Assembly (NCBI GenBank): GCA_021325555.1
Contig: JAJPGY010000040.1
Span: forward strand, 248,001-312,000
Reading direction: 5' to 3'
DNA length: 64,000 nucleotides
Source of the DNA: Pseudomonadota bacterium
GTDB lineage: Bacteria > Cyanobacteriota > Vampirovibrionia > Obscuribacterales > Obscuribacteraceae
The position numbers were made by a program, and so were the translations under genes. Below are positions 33,943-43,288 of the stretch, one piece after another; within the stretch, counting starts at the first letter, position 1, and each line of letters starts with the position of its first letter. Below the pieces are notes generated by a model. The model saw nothing but the letters and a program-made list of their open reading frames with translations, was not told the origin of the DNA and made no database searches.

Positions 33943-35148
33943 CTAGTTTTTTGCGGCTGCTTTTTCGCGGAAGATGCCGAACGACGAGGTGTAGCCGTGC
34001 AGGAAGGTGGTGCCGCCCACCGGGCCTATCTCGCCGTTGCAGAAAAATCCGCCCAAGGGGATAGGACCCAGGTATTCCCTCAGGCAGTCGCTGTCGTGGT
34101 TGGCCTGCCCGTACAGGTACTGCCCGCGGCCGAGGCAGGAGAAGAGGAGCGCTCCTGATGCCCTCCCCTTCTGCTTGTCGCAGTATTGCTTGAGCATGAA
34201 ACGAAGATCGTCGGCCGATGTCGCCGCATCCCGCAGGTGGAACTGGACCGTGCGCTCGGGGCGCAGCAGCTCGCCCACCACCAGGGCGCCCGTGTTCACC
34301 TCAACGCCGAGGATATTGCGAATCAGGAAATCCCCCGGCTGGAAGTCCTCCTTGAACTCGTCCATCACCACCCCGAGAAACAGCGAGTTGCGCGCCAGCT
34401 CCTGATCGTGCCTGGGCAGGCCCGCCAGGAGATCGTGAAGGACGGAGACAGCCGGCTTTCCGTCCAGCTCGTAGAGGAAGTTCTGGTGGCACCGCGTCAC
34501 CCGCAGCGGCACCCCGATCGGCCGGCAGCCCTGGGCGACCACCGTGTCCACCACCACGTTGCCCGACATGGCCACGCCCACGGCGCCGGCGCGAAAGGAC
34601 CGGTCGTTAAGGTAAAGAACGTTCAACCCGGGGCGGGCGGCGCCGCTTGCCAGCCCGCCTACCTTGATCGCCTTCGGGAAGGCGAAATCCAGACCCTGCA
34701 CCAGCGCGTCGACCCTGATTGTGAACGGATCCGGAAGCAGGATGAAGCACGGCTCCCTGCCCGTCGCCACGCCGACAAGCTTCTCCCAGGCCGCCGGCGG
34801 GTCGTCCAGGTCGGGCAGCGCGGCGTCCTCGACGTGGAACGGCTGCAGGCTCACCTCCGGCAGGACGGCCGCGGTAAGCGCCACCGCCGGCTGCTGCTCG
34901 ACCTCCACGCCGCCGCCGATGAGACCGCCGGCCGAGCAGCCGATGAACACCCCGGCCCCGAGCTCAGAGGCGACAATCGGCGGGATGGCCTCGTAATCGA
35001 GCAGGAAGTGCGGCGAGACGAAGCCGACCGCGAGGTCGGGCGCCTGCCCGCCCAGATCCGCCCTTATCTTGGCGATGCAATCCACAAGCACCGATTTGAG
35101 CGAGGACTGCTCGCCGGCGGGCAGCGAAAGCTGTGATGACCACTTCAT
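33943..35148 (-). CDS. FIST N/C domain sensor protein
   Basis: 401 residues. The N-terminal FIST domain includes 'PDLAVGFVSPHFLLDYEAIPPIVASELGAGVFIGCSAGGLIGGGVEVE' and 'FPKAIKVGGLASGAARPGLN'. The FIST_C part includes 'GALLFSCLGRGQYLYGQANHDSDCLREYLGPIPLGGFFCNGEIGPVGGTTFLHGYTSSFGIF'. FIST domains are proposed small-ligand (amino acid) sensors and are often fused to signalling modules; here the protein stands alone. It diverges from the amino-acid-type permease at 35329, which fits an amino-acid-sensing idea but does not prove it. Confidence 0.85.
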   Translation of the reverse strand: MKWSSQLSLPAGEQSSLKSVLVDCIAKIRADLGGQAPDLAVGFVSPHFLLDYEAIPPIVASELGAGVFIGCSAGGLIGGGVEVEQQPAVALTAAVLPEVSLQPFHVEDAALPDLDDPPAAWEKLVGVATGREPCFILLPDPFTIRVDALVQGLDFAFPKAIKVGGLASGAARPGLNVLYLNDRSFRAGAVGVAMSGNVVVDTVVAQGCRPIGVPLRVTRCHQNFLYELDGKPAVSVLHDLLAGLPRHDQELARNSLFLGVVMDEFKEDFQPGDFLIRNILGVEVNTGALVVGELLRPERTVQFHLRDAATSADDLRFMLKQYCDKQKGRASGALLFSCLGRGQYLYGQANHDSDCLREYLGPIPLGGFFCNGEIGPVGGTTFLHGYTSSFGIFREKAAAKN

Positions 35149-35264
35149 ACGCAACTCATTTCGCGCTTCGATTTGCTCCCCTTCAAGAACAATTTACCGC
35201 TTGTGCGGGCATCATGAGCTATCCGGGGCGGCCGGCTGGTCACTTGTGACACTTTGTAAGGAAA

Positions 35265-35293
35265 GGGGCAGCAAAAGCAATCGGAAGTATAAT
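35265..35293 (+). promoter_or_regulatory. candidate promoter of the APC permease
   Basis: A perfect TATAAT at 35288-35293 lies 35 bases before the GTG start. The hexamer 17 bases upstream is GGGGCA, a weak -35 box, so an activator may be needed. Confidence 0.4.
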
Positions 35294-35328
35294 AACCAGT
35301 TGCAGTTCTCGACCGAGGCTGACATAGA

Positions 35329-37233
35329 GTGGAAGTCGCACAGTCGAATATTCGGGAAAGATTCAAGCACTGGTTCCTAGAAGGGATCAGGGAAACCAAG
35401 AAGAAAGAGACGCGTCACCAGGACGTTTGGTGGAAGGTGATGTGCCTGACCGGCGTGGACTACTTCTCGTCGCTTGGTTACGCGCCCGGCATCGCCTTCC
35501 TGGCCGCCGGACTCCTCTCGCCTATCGCCACCGTCTTTCTGGTCCTCTTGACCCTGTGCGGCGCCCTGCCGATCTACACCAGGGTGGCCGAGGAGAGCCC
35601 GCACGGTCAGGGCAGCATCTTCATGCTGGAGAACCTTTTGCCCGGCTGGCGGGGCAAGACGCTGGTGCTGTGCCTGCTTGGATTCGCCGCCACGGACTTC
35701 ATGATTACCATGACGCTCTCGGCGGCCGACGCGGCGACCCACCTGGCCCAGAACCCCTGGGCGCCCGTCTGGATGCAGAACCGGATGGCCGTTACCCTCT
35801 TCATGCTGGCCACGCTGGGGGCGATATTCTTGATCGGCTTCCGGGAGGCGATCGGGGTCTGCTTCGTCCTGGTGGCGGCTTACCTGAGCTTGAACACGGT
35901 GGTGGCCGTGGTGAGCTGCTCGCACCTCTGGCAGCATCCCGAGGCCATTCGCAACTGGAACGCTGCCCTGACCGTACAGTATCAGTCGTGGCTGTCAATG
36001 ATAGGCATTTCGCTTTTCTTTTTCCCAAAGCTGGCCCTGGGCATGTCCGGCTTTGAGACCGGCGTGGCGGTGATGCCGAGCGTGCGCGGCTTCCCCACCG
36101 ACACCCCCGAAGCACCGCTGGGCCGCATACAGAACACAAAGTGGCTCCTGCGCACGGCTGCCATCATCATGAGCATCTTTCTTCTGTCCAGCGCCCTCAC
36201 CACAACCACGCTCATCCCGCCGGAGGCCTTTCAACCCAACGGCGAGGCGAACGGGCGGGCGATAGCTTATCTGGCCCACAAGTTCCTCGGGCACGGCTTC
36301 GGCACCGTCTACGACATAAGCACCATCACCATCCTCTGGTTCGCCGGCGCCTCGGCCATGGCCGGGCTGCTCAATCTGGTGCCCCGCTATCTGCCGCGTT
36401 ACGGCATGGCGCCGGACTGGGCAAAAGCGATGCGGCCGCTGGTCGTCTTCCTGACCTTCGTCGCCTTTGCCATTACCCTGCACTTCCGTGCCGATGTCGA
36501 TGCGCAGGGTGGCGCTTACGCCACCGGCGTGCTGGTGCTTATGACCTCGGCGGCGGTGGCGGTGACGCTTGCGCGATGGAACCGGCACAGGTTCGGGCGC
36601 CTGGTCTTTCTGTCCATCTCCGCCGTTTTTGTCTACACGAGCGTTGTAAACATGTTCGAGCGCCCCGACGGGATCAAGATCGCCTCCTTCTTCATCCTGG
36701 CGATCCTGCTTACCTCCTTCGCATCGCGTGCCCTGCGGGCGACCGAACTGAGAGTTCACCGGATCATTCTCGACCGTAAGGCACAGCTGTGGCTCGATGA
36801 GCTGAGCCAGGGAACCATCCGCATCGTCGCCCACCGGCCGGGGGCCACCGAGTACGAGAAAAAGGAGAGAGAAGCCCGCGAGATACACAACCTGAAGGAC
36901 GATCCGCTGATCTTTCTGGAGGTGGACCTCGGCGACGCCTCCGAGTTCAGCGAGGAGCTGCTGGAGGTTCACGGCGTGGAGCACGGGCGCTTTCGCATCC
37001 TGAAGTGCACAAGCCCGGCCGTGCCGAACGCGCTGGCCGCGCTCCTGCTGTATATCCGCGACAAGTACCACGAGATCCCGCACCTGTATCTCGGCTGGAC
37101 CGAGGGCAACCCGATCCTCTACATCCTCAAGTACCTCTTCCTCGGCGAGGGCGAAACAGCCCCGGTCACCAGGGAGATCCTGCGGGAGATCGAGCCCGAC
37201 GTAGGCCGGCGCCCGCGCGTGCACGTAGGCTGA
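35329..37233 (+). CDS. APC-superfamily amino acid permease with cytoplasmic C-terminal domain
   Basis: 634 residues. About 12 membrane helices between residues 45 and 470, beginning with 'VMCLTGVDYFSSLGYAPGIAFLAAG', the signature of a long APC-type group. 'YTRVAEESPHGQGSIFMLE' and 'ALGMSGFETGVAVMPSVRG' are further conserved loops. After the last helix a soluble domain of about 150 residues ('LDRKAQLWLDELSQGTIRIVAHRPG ... LYLGWTEGNPILYILKYLFLGEG') faces the cytoplasm. It probably imports amino acids or small cations by a proton-coupled route. GTG start; the exact codon is uncertain. Confidence 0.85.
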   Translation: MEVAQSNIRERFKHWFLEGIRETKKKETRHQDVWWKVMCLTGVDYFSSLGYAPGIAFLAAGLLSPIATVFLVLLTLCGALPIYTRVAEESPHGQGSIFMLENLLPGWRGKTLVLCLLGFAATDFMITMTLSAADAATHLAQNPWAPVWMQNRMAVTLFMLATLGAIFLIGFREAIGVCFVLVAAYLSLNTVVAVVSCSHLWQHPEAIRNWNAALTVQYQSWLSMIGISLFFFPKLALGMSGFETGVAVMPSVRGFPTDTPEAPLGRIQNTKWLLRTAAIIMSIFLLSSALTTTTLIPPEAFQPNGEANGRAIAYLAHKFLGHGFGTVYDISTITILWFAGASAMAGLLNLVPRYLPRYGMAPDWAKAMRPLVVFLTFVAFAITLHFRADVDAQGGAYATGVLVLMTSAAVAVTLARWNRHRFGRLVFLSISAVFVYTSVVNMFERPDGIKIASFFILAILLTSFASRALRATELRVHRIILDRKAQLWLDELSQGTIRIVAHRPGATEYEKKEREAREIHNLKDDPLIFLEVDLGDASEFSEELLEVHGVEHGRFRILKCTSPAVPNALAALLLYIRDKYHEIPHLYLGWTEGNPILYILKYLFLGEGETAPVTREILREIEPDVGRRPRVHVG

Positions 37234-37251
37234 GGGCAGCAAAGATCGCCG

Positions 37252-37310
37252 GAAGCGTCTGATCCGGACTGCAGAGCCGGCGTCCGGTTTACGCTTCTTA
37301 TTGATATTTG
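37252..37310 (+). terminator. nested hairpin after the permease gene
   Basis: Outer arms GAAGCGT (37252-37258) and ACGCTTC (37291-37297) enclose CCGGAC (37264-37269) and GTCCGG (37282-37287). TTATTGATATTTG follows, so it may act as a terminator 18 bases after the permease stop codon. Confidence 0.5.
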
Positions 37311-37372
37311 CGCGATCCCGGAACACTGTGCCGGGCGCCGCGACAGTTGAACTGGGATTAGAGGAAACCACC

Positions 37373-38239
37373 ATGATTCTCAATTGTCGCTGGCTTGCAG
37401 CCTGGCGTTTCGTGCTTGCAGCAATGGTCGTCGGTCTGGCGGCCGCCCCGGCCATGGCGCAGGCTGCAGGCTCGCAGCCCGCTCCGGCACAATCGTCGAC
37501 TTCCCAAGACCGCACCGCGCAGGCCGCCAGGGCCGGAAACGTGGTCAAGGCCGGCACCAGGCAGCAACAGGCCAATGACGCCTATCTGTCGAAGGCGTTG
37601 AAACGGACGGGCTCTGACGTCAAACCGCAACAGATCAAGACCCAGTACCCGGGCTGGGTCGACCAGAACATCAAAGGATTTCACCCGGTGAAAAAGATGC
37701 TGCAACCGGTAATTCGGCTTGAGCGCAACAGCACGGATCTGGAAAAGCAGATCATGCGCCTGGAAGGCCCGATCGCCGCCCTGCAGCCGCCCATGCTCGG
37801 CTTGCACCGGCGGATGACCAGCGTCGAGGGCAAGCTGGGTTCCATGGACGACCGGCTGGCCGGCATGGACAAGCGTCTCGACGGCATGCGCAACCAGGTC
37901 CTGGACGTCAACGGGCAGATGAGGGGGGTGAGAGAAGATCTCAGCGCCATGCGCAAGCAGCTTGCCGACATCGAGCGCCCGATTGAGGACCTGCGTGACC
38001 CGATAACCGGGGTCGCTTATCCCCTCAAGCAGCTGCGCAGTGAGCTGGGCGCCGTCAAGGCGCTCATCGCCTCGGTCCTGTTCGCCATCGTCGTCGCCGC
38101 CATCGCCATCGCGGTGGGGACGCCTGTTGCCGCCATCCTCATCTACAGGCACCGGCGGAAGCTCTTCCCCAGCATGAGCGAGCACGAGTTTCCGGTGGCG
38201 CCGAAAGCCGGCGAACAGAGGCGCTACACGCGCGTATGA
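37373..38239 (+). CDS. exported coiled-coil protein with C-terminal membrane anchor
   Basis: 288 residues. A signal peptide (residues 1-28) is followed by a Gln/Ala-rich stretch and a long heptad-like region (about 95-200) with recurrent 'MDDRLAGMDKRLDGMRNQV' and 'MRGVREDLSAMRKQLADIE' segments. A membrane helix (about 230-255) and a short basic cytoplasmic tail end it. GAGGAAA supports ATG 37373. It lies 35 bases before the UbiB-like gene and is probably co-transcribed with it. No named family. Confidence 0.7.
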   Translation: MILNCRWLAAWRFVLAAMVVGLAAAPAMAQAAGSQPAPAQSSTSQDRTAQAARAGNVVKAGTRQQQANDAYLSKALKRTGSDVKPQQIKTQYPGWVDQNIKGFHPVKKMLQPVIRLERNSTDLEKQIMRLEGPIAALQPPMLGLHRRMTSVEGKLGSMDDRLAGMDKRLDGMRNQVLDVNGQMRGVREDLSAMRKQLADIERPIEDLRDPITGVAYPLKQLRSELGAVKALIASVLFAIVVAAIAIAVGTPVAAILIYRHRRKLFPSMSEHEFPVAPKAGEQRRYTRV

Positions 38240-38274
38240 GCTAAACGGACCGGCAAGCATAAGGAGCGATCGTC

Positions 38275-40008
38275 ATGGGATTGCCTTTGAAATCCGCTCA
38301 TTTCAAACGTTACAGGGATATCGCTTATCTGCTCATAAAATACGGTCAGGTGGATATGGCGAAAACAGACGGTCCGGGAGACCTGCTCTGGGGCCACGGC
38401 GAGGGCGGCACCGGCGGCAATGGCACCGGCGGTGCCGGCAGCAAGGAGACGGCCGCCGGCATCGGCACGCTGCCGAAGACGGCGGGCAAGCCGCTCGCCT
38501 CGGAGCTGGCCGCGGACCTGGAGAAGCTCGGTCCGACGTTCATAAGGCTGGGTCAGCTGCTGGCCAAACGGACGGATCTTCTGCCGCCCGAGTACACGGA
38601 GGCGCTTTCGCGGGTGGGGCAGCAGATCGAGCCCTTGCCGGTGGCCCAGGTGAGGAAGATCATCGAGGCCGAGATCGGATCGCCGGCCGGGGAGCTGTTC
38701 GAGAGATTTGATTCCATCCCGCTTTCGGCTTCAATCCTGGAGCAGACCCACAGCGCCCGTCTCAAGGACGGCCGGCCCGTGATTGTGAAGATTCAGCGCC
38801 CGGGACTGGAGCAGGAGATCGGCGACGATCTCCAGGCGCTCGACGAGGTGGTGCGGTTCTACGATCACTACCTGCGAACGGAGCGCCGGTTCAATCTGCG
38901 CTCTAGCTTCGAGGAGTTCCGCGACATCGTCGCGGCCGAGCTTGATTACCGGCGGGAGGCTCATAACTTGCGGGCGCTCAGGGAGAACCTGAAAGAGCTG
39001 CACCAGATCGTCGTCCCCACCCCGATCGAAAAGTACTCCCGGTCGCGTGTTCTGACGATCGACTTTATCGAGGGCGAAAAGCTCACGGCGGCAACAGTGA
39101 CGCGCCTGGGGCGCTGGCAGCGCGCGCGGCTGGCCGAGCAGGTTTTCTACGCCTACCTGAAGCAGTTCCTGGTCGACGGCTTCGTGGACGCCAATCCGGA
39201 CGCGGCGGACCTGCTTCTGACCGCCGACGGCAAGCTGGCCATTCTGGATCTCGGGGTCGTGGCCAGGATCTCCCCGTCGGCGCAGGAGCAGCTCATTCAG
39301 TTGCTGCTTTCCGTGTGCGAGGGGCGAGCGGAGCACGCGGCCGAGCTGCTGCTGTCGATGGGCGAGAGGCTGGAAGGCTTTCAGGAAGCCGCTTTCCGCC
39401 ATGGCGTCGCCGAGCTGGTCATGGCTCACCGCGACCTGACCATCGAGCGCTTCGAGCTGGGCCGGATTTTTCAGGGCATCGCCCGCAAATCAATCGCCTG
39501 CGGGGTCGCCCTGCCGACGGCGGTGCCGATGCTGGGCACGGCCCTTTTGAAGCTGGAGCAGGTCGCCCACATGCTGGACCCGGAATTTGACTCCAACGCC
39601 TTCGTGAACCGCAGCCTCTCGCAGATGATGCAACAGCACATCTGCAACACGCTGTCGCCCTCTCACCTCTTCCACACGATCGTGGAGGCGGCCGAGTTCC
39701 TGGAGAAGCTGCCCGGCAAGGTAGGCAAGATCCTGGATGCGGTGGCCAGCAACGACCTGGCCGTCACCATCCACGCCATCGACGAGCAGGTGCTTATAAG
39801 CGGCTTCCGGAAGATCGCCAACCGCATTACCGTCGGGCTCATCCTTGCCGCCCTGATCATCGGCGCCGCCATCATGATGCACGTCCCGAGCCCGTTTACC
39901 ATCTTCGGCTACCCGGGGCTGGCCATCCTCTGCTTCGTGCTGGCCGCTGTTTGCGGCTTCGGGCTGGTGCTGGAGATTCTCATAAGCGACCTGGCGCTGA
40001 AAAAATAA
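38275..40008 (+). CDS. UbiB/ABC1-type atypical kinase, predicted inactive
   Basis: 577 residues. UbiB layout: 'RLGQLLAKRTDLLPPEY' (91-107, KxGQ-like region), nucleotide-site Lys K172 in 'PVIVKIQRPG', 'ELDYRREAHNLRALRENL', 'VLTIDFIEGEKL' and two C-terminal membrane helices (about 510-570). The catalytic HxDPHPGN block is replaced by 'DANPDAAD' (305-312): the usual His and catalytic Asp are Asp and Asn, and the metal-binding Asn is Asp. The later DFG-type Asp survives (D325, 'ILDLGVV'). A Gly-rich insert near residues 42-56 is also unusual. UbiB proteins support quinone or lipid biosynthesis and transport. Strong AAGGAGCG ribosome site. Confidence 0.82.
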   Translation: MGLPLKSAHFKRYRDIAYLLIKYGQVDMAKTDGPGDLLWGHGEGGTGGNGTGGAGSKETAAGIGTLPKTAGKPLASELAADLEKLGPTFIRLGQLLAKRTDLLPPEYTEALSRVGQQIEPLPVAQVRKIIEAEIGSPAGELFERFDSIPLSASILEQTHSARLKDGRPVIVKIQRPGLEQEIGDDLQALDEVVRFYDHYLRTERRFNLRSSFEEFRDIVAAELDYRREAHNLRALRENLKELHQIVVPTPIEKYSRSRVLTIDFIEGEKLTAATVTRLGRWQRARLAEQVFYAYLKQFLVDGFVDANPDAADLLLTADGKLAILDLGVVARISPSAQEQLIQLLLSVCEGRAEHAAELLLSMGERLEGFQEAAFRHGVAELVMAHRDLTIERFELGRIFQGIARKSIACGVALPTAVPMLGTALLKLEQVAHMLDPEFDSNAFVNRSLSQMMQQHICNTLSPSHLFHTIVEAAEFLEKLPGKVGKILDAVASNDLAVTIHAIDEQVLISGFRKIANRITVGLILAALIIGAAIMMHVPSPFTIFGYPGLAILCFVLAAVCGFGLVLEILISDLALKK

Positions 40009-40076
40009 GCACGCTTAACTCTTGCTGAAGATAAAGGGAAGCTGAAATTTTTGGCATAGGATGATCCTCAGGGAAC

Positions 40077-40096
40077 ATGCATGATTCAGCATGCAT
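40077..40096. promoter_or_regulatory. inverted repeat upstream of htpX
   Basis: ATGCATG (40077-40083) and CATGCAT (40090-40096) form a perfect 7-bp inverted repeat with a 6-base spacer, 27 bases before the htpX ATG. It is not a CIRCE element. It could be an operator or a leader hairpin. Confidence 0.35.
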
Positions 40097-40122
40097 CTTC
40101 ACCGCTGGAGGTTTGTCGGTTC

Positions 40123-40968
40123 ATGAACACGCTTAAAACGATACTGCTCATGGGTGTGCTGACCGGGCTCATGATGGCCGTCGGCGGGGCGCTCGGCGGC
40201 AAGTCCGGCTTGGTAATGGCGTTTGTTTTTGCCGTCGCCACCAACTTCGCCAGCTACTGGTTCTCGGACAAGATGGCCCTGGCCATGGCCGGCGCGCAGC
40301 CGATCGCCCGCGAGGAGGCGCCGGAGCTATACGAGGTGGTCGAGCGAATCGCCCGCCGGGCGGAGATCCCGGTGCCGCAGATCTACCTGGCGCCCACGGA
40401 ATCGCCCAACGCCTTTGCCACCGGGCGCGATCCCGAGCACTCCTCGATTGCCGTCACGGCCGGCATCATGCGCCTGCTGAGCATGCAGGAGCTGGAGGGT
40501 GTGCTGGCGCACGAGCTGGCCCACGTGCGCAACCGGGACATCCTGATCACGTCGATGGCCGCGGTGCTGGCGTCCGTCATCACCATGATCGCCCACTGGG
40601 GCATGTACCTGGGCGGCTATCGGGACGACCGCGAAAGCGGCGGCGTCAACCCGGTGTTCGCCATTCTGCTGGCCGTTCTCGCCCCGTTTGCGGCCTTCCT
40701 CATCCAGATGGCCATCTCCCGTTCGCGCGAGTACGAGGCCGACCGCACCGGGGCCAGGCTGTGCGGTCATCCGGAGGAGCTCGCCTCCGCCTTGTCCCGG
40801 CTGGAAGAGGGCGTTCAGGCCATCCCGGATCGCCAGGTCAACCCGGCGATGTCCTCGCTGTATATCGTGAAGCCGAACCCGGGCAGCTGGATTGTCAACC
40901 TGATGTCCACCCACCCGCCGATTGAGGACCGCATCCGGCGGCTCGAGGAGATGGCAGCGCGCGGTTAA
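40123..40968 (+). CDS. htpX: HtpX-type M48 membrane metalloprotease
   Basis: 281 residues. N-terminal membrane helices (about 7-45), then 'IYLAPTESPNAFATGRDPEHSSIAVTAGIMRLLS', the zinc motif 'HELAH' (130-134), two further helices, and 'SRSREYEADRTGA' with the third ligand Glu. It ends 'LMSTHPPIEDRIRRLEEM', typical of HtpX. It degrades damaged membrane proteins under envelope stress. ATG 40123 is chosen over 40081 because family proteins begin about here and GGAGG precedes it. Confidence 0.93.
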   Translation: MNTLKTILLMGVLTGLMMAVGGALGGKSGLVMAFVFAVATNFASYWFSDKMALAMAGAQPIAREEAPELYEVVERIARRAEIPVPQIYLAPTESPNAFATGRDPEHSSIAVTAGIMRLLSMQELEGVLAHELAHVRNRDILITSMAAVLASVITMIAHWGMYLGGYRDDRESGGVNPVFAILLAVLAPFAAFLIQMAISRSREYEADRTGARLCGHPEELASALSRLEEGVQAIPDRQVNPAMSSLYIVKPNPGSWIVNLMSTHPPIEDRIRRLEEMAARG

Positions 40969-41072
40969 TGCGGCGCGGCCTGCCGGCCCGGCCAAAATCC
41001 TGCTTCCGCCGCTCGCGGCCATGCAGGGTGCCGGCGGCGCCGGTTGGACGCGGCGGCTCACCGTCGGCGGTG

Positions 41073-42371
41073 CTAGTGACCGGCATGGCCGGGGCTGGCG
41101 GGCAGCTCCCGGTGCAGGCGCTGCGCGGGGATGTCGGAGGCGCTTGCGTAGCTCCTTATCTCGTTGAGCTGGCCTGACGGTATCGACTCGAAGACCCTGA
41201 AGATATGCGGATCGAGATCGGGGGCCGGCTTGTTCATGTGCAACCTCTTCATGAGCGCCAGCGCCTCCTCGACCGACATGCCATCCTTGTAGGGGCGGCT
41301 GGCGGTCAGCGCGTCGAAGATGTCGGCCACCGTAATGATGCGGGTCTCGAGGGGGATCTGCTCGCCCTGCAAGCCTCGCAGGTAGCCGCTGCCGCTGTAA
41401 AGCTCGTGGTGGCTGCCGGCGACGAAGGGAACCCGGTTCAGCCGCCCGGCAAAAGGCAGTTGCGCCAGGATATCCTCCGTCCACTGCGCGTGCCTGTTCA
41501 TGAGCGAGCGCTCTTCGGCTGTGAGCTTGCCCGGCTTGTTGAGGATATCCAGAGGCACCACCGACTTGCCCAGGTCGTGCCCGATGCCGGCCAGACGAAC
41601 CACCTCGAGCTGCGAGGCCGGCAGCCCGACCTTCTCGGCCAGCAGGTTGCCGTACAGCGACACCCTGAGCGAGTGGCCGGCCGAGACCGGATCCAGGTTC
41701 TCAATCACCATGCCGGCCAGATAGCGGCTGTCCAGCTGCTCGGGTTTCGGCGCCTCGCCGGGCCACCTGACGACCGGGCGAACGACTCCGGCAACCTCGG
41801 CGGCCACCGCCCGCGTCAGCGGCGGTACCGCCTCCACGGCGGCCGGGACAAGCCCGGCCGGCTTTTCCAGGACCGGGGCACTCAGTTCCGGCAGGCGCGG
41901 CTTGAAGCCACGGCTGATGCCGGCACCGAGGGCGCCACCCGACCACATGAGGGCCGTGTCGAAGGTGAGCGGTCCGAGCGCGGCGGCCACCTGGTTCTTG
42001 GACCGCTCGAGGTTGGCCCCGGATCTGTAGGTTTGCGAAAGCGCCTGCCCAACCATGTGCCAGCGATTGCCGTCCAGGGCGTTTTTCAGAAACGCTGCGG
42101 TGAAGGAGAGCCCGAGGATCTCCGCCCCCAGCCCGAGCGGCCCGGTGCTCCTCTGGGCCAGGGCAAGACCGGCGCCGGTCACGGCCGAGAGGGCAAACTC
42201 GGGCAAGGTGTGCTTCCAGTTGCGCAGGGCGCTGTCGGCGGCAGCCGCGAAACCGCGGGCGGTGCCGCCCAGAAGCACGTCCGCCTCGTTCCACAACTTC
42301 GTCAGCGTCGAGCCTTCGCTCTGGTGCTGTTGGGCCCGTACCTCGAGCCCGGCGTGCGCTTCCCCGGCCAT
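41073..42371 (-). CDS. HD-GYP-type phosphohydrolase with glycine-rich N-terminal domain
   Basis: 432 residues. The N-terminal half (1-180) has Gly/Ala-rich hydrophobic stretches like the protein at 13790. The C-terminal half is an HD-GYP domain: 'SAGHSLRVSLYGNLLAEKVGL', the HD pair H265-D266 in 'GIGHDLGKSVVP', 'MNRHAQWTEDIL', 'GSHHELYSGSGYL' and 'IITVADIFDALTASRPYK'. The GYP motif reads GYL, so c-di-GMP hydrolysis is likely but not certain. ATG 42371 has GGGAGAGGAAG directly upstream. Confidence 0.85.
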   Translation of the reverse strand: MAGEAHAGLEVRAQQHQSEGSTLTKLWNEADVLLGGTARGFAAAADSALRNWKHTLPEFALSAVTGAGLALAQRSTGPLGLGAEILGLSFTAAFLKNALDGNRWHMVGQALSQTYRSGANLERSKNQVAAALGPLTFDTALMWSGGALGAGISRGFKPRLPELSAPVLEKPAGLVPAAVEAVPPLTRAVAAEVAGVVRPVVRWPGEAPKPEQLDSRYLAGMVIENLDPVSAGHSLRVSLYGNLLAEKVGLPASQLEVVRLAGIGHDLGKSVVPLDILNKPGKLTAEERSLMNRHAQWTEDILAQLPFAGRLNRVPFVAGSHHELYSGSGYLRGLQGEQIPLETRIITVADIFDALTASRPYKDGMSVEEALALMKRLHMNKPAPDLDPHIFRVFESIPSGQLNEIRSYASASDIPAQRLHRELPASPGHAGH

Positions 42372-42468
42372 CTTCCTCTCCCTGCAGCCAGCTGGAGCCC
42401 CGATCATATTCCGATCGGGCCAGCAGGGTCATTGGGGAGATCCCCATGCCGCGCGTGGAATTACGAAA

Positions 42469-43137
42469 TCAGATCAGATGCTCGCGCATGGCCTTGACCG
42501 CCGCCTGCGTACGGTCGCTGACGGCCAGCTTCTCCATGATGTGCCGCATGTGGGTCTTAATCGTCTCGACGCTCAGCCCGAGCTTGTCGGCAATCTCCTG
42601 GTTGCTGTGCCCCTCGATGACCAGGCGCAGCACGTCAATCTCGCGCTGCGACAGCGGCGACTCGCTGCGAATCGACCGCGGCAGATCCGGGGTCGGCGGT
42701 TGAGATACGGCGGAAAAGGCGTTGAGCACGCGGCTCGCCACCCCCGGATCGAGCCAGGCCGCACCATCGGCAACGCTCCTGACGGCCATCTCCAGCTGGG
42801 CCATCGAGATCTCCTTCAGGCAATAGCCGTCCGCTCCGGCGCTCAAGGAGGCGAACAGCACGTCATCGGCGTCGTGCGAGCTCAAGATAATCACCCGCGT
42901 GCCGGGCACCTCCGCCTTAATGCGGCGCGTCGCCTCGACACCGTCGAGCACCGGCAGCCCGACATCCATCAGCACCACGTCGGGCTTCATCTTGCGGGCC
43001 GCCTCCAGAGCCGCCCCGCCGTCGGCGACCGCAGCCACCCGCAGGCCCTGGATCTGCTTCAAGCTCAGCTCCAGCCCCACGCGTGTGATTTCATTGTCCT
43101 CAGCGATGAGGACCGCTATAACCCGATCACCCGACAT
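42469..43137 (-). CDS. NarL/FixJ-type response regulator
   Basis: 222 residues. Receiver domain (1-125) with acidic residues near 13-14, phospho-acceptor D58 in 'VVLMDVGLPVLDG', a conserved Ser in 'VIILSSHDADD' and Lys in 'YCLKEI'. The LuxR-type helix-turn-helix is 'LSQREIDVLRLVIEGHSNQEIADKLGLSVETIKTHMRHIMEKLAVSDRTQAAVKAMREHL'. It is a close paralogue of the regulator at 46551, most similar in the DNA-binding domain. No kinase is adjacent, so it is an orphan here. Confidence 0.93.
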   Translation of the reverse strand: MSGDRVIAVLIAEDNEITRVGLELSLKQIQGLRVAAVADGGAALEAARKMKPDVVLMDVGLPVLDGVEATRRIKAEVPGTRVIILSSHDADDVLFASLSAGADGYCLKEISMAQLEMAVRSVADGAAWLDPGVASRVLNAFSAVSQPPTPDLPRSIRSESPLSQREIDVLRLVIEGHSNQEIADKLGLSVETIKTHMRHIMEKLAVSDRTQAAVKAMREHLI

Positions 43138-43288
43138 CGAATTACACGATTGACTACAAGATTGACTAACGGGCCACCACCATCATCATCTTACCAGCAG
43201 GAGCGGCTGTCCTGTAGGTCGTGGTCTGCATCGGAGCATCACCCGAATTGGTGAATTCAAGAGAGCGGCTCGTTGTCCGATTCGGTCT

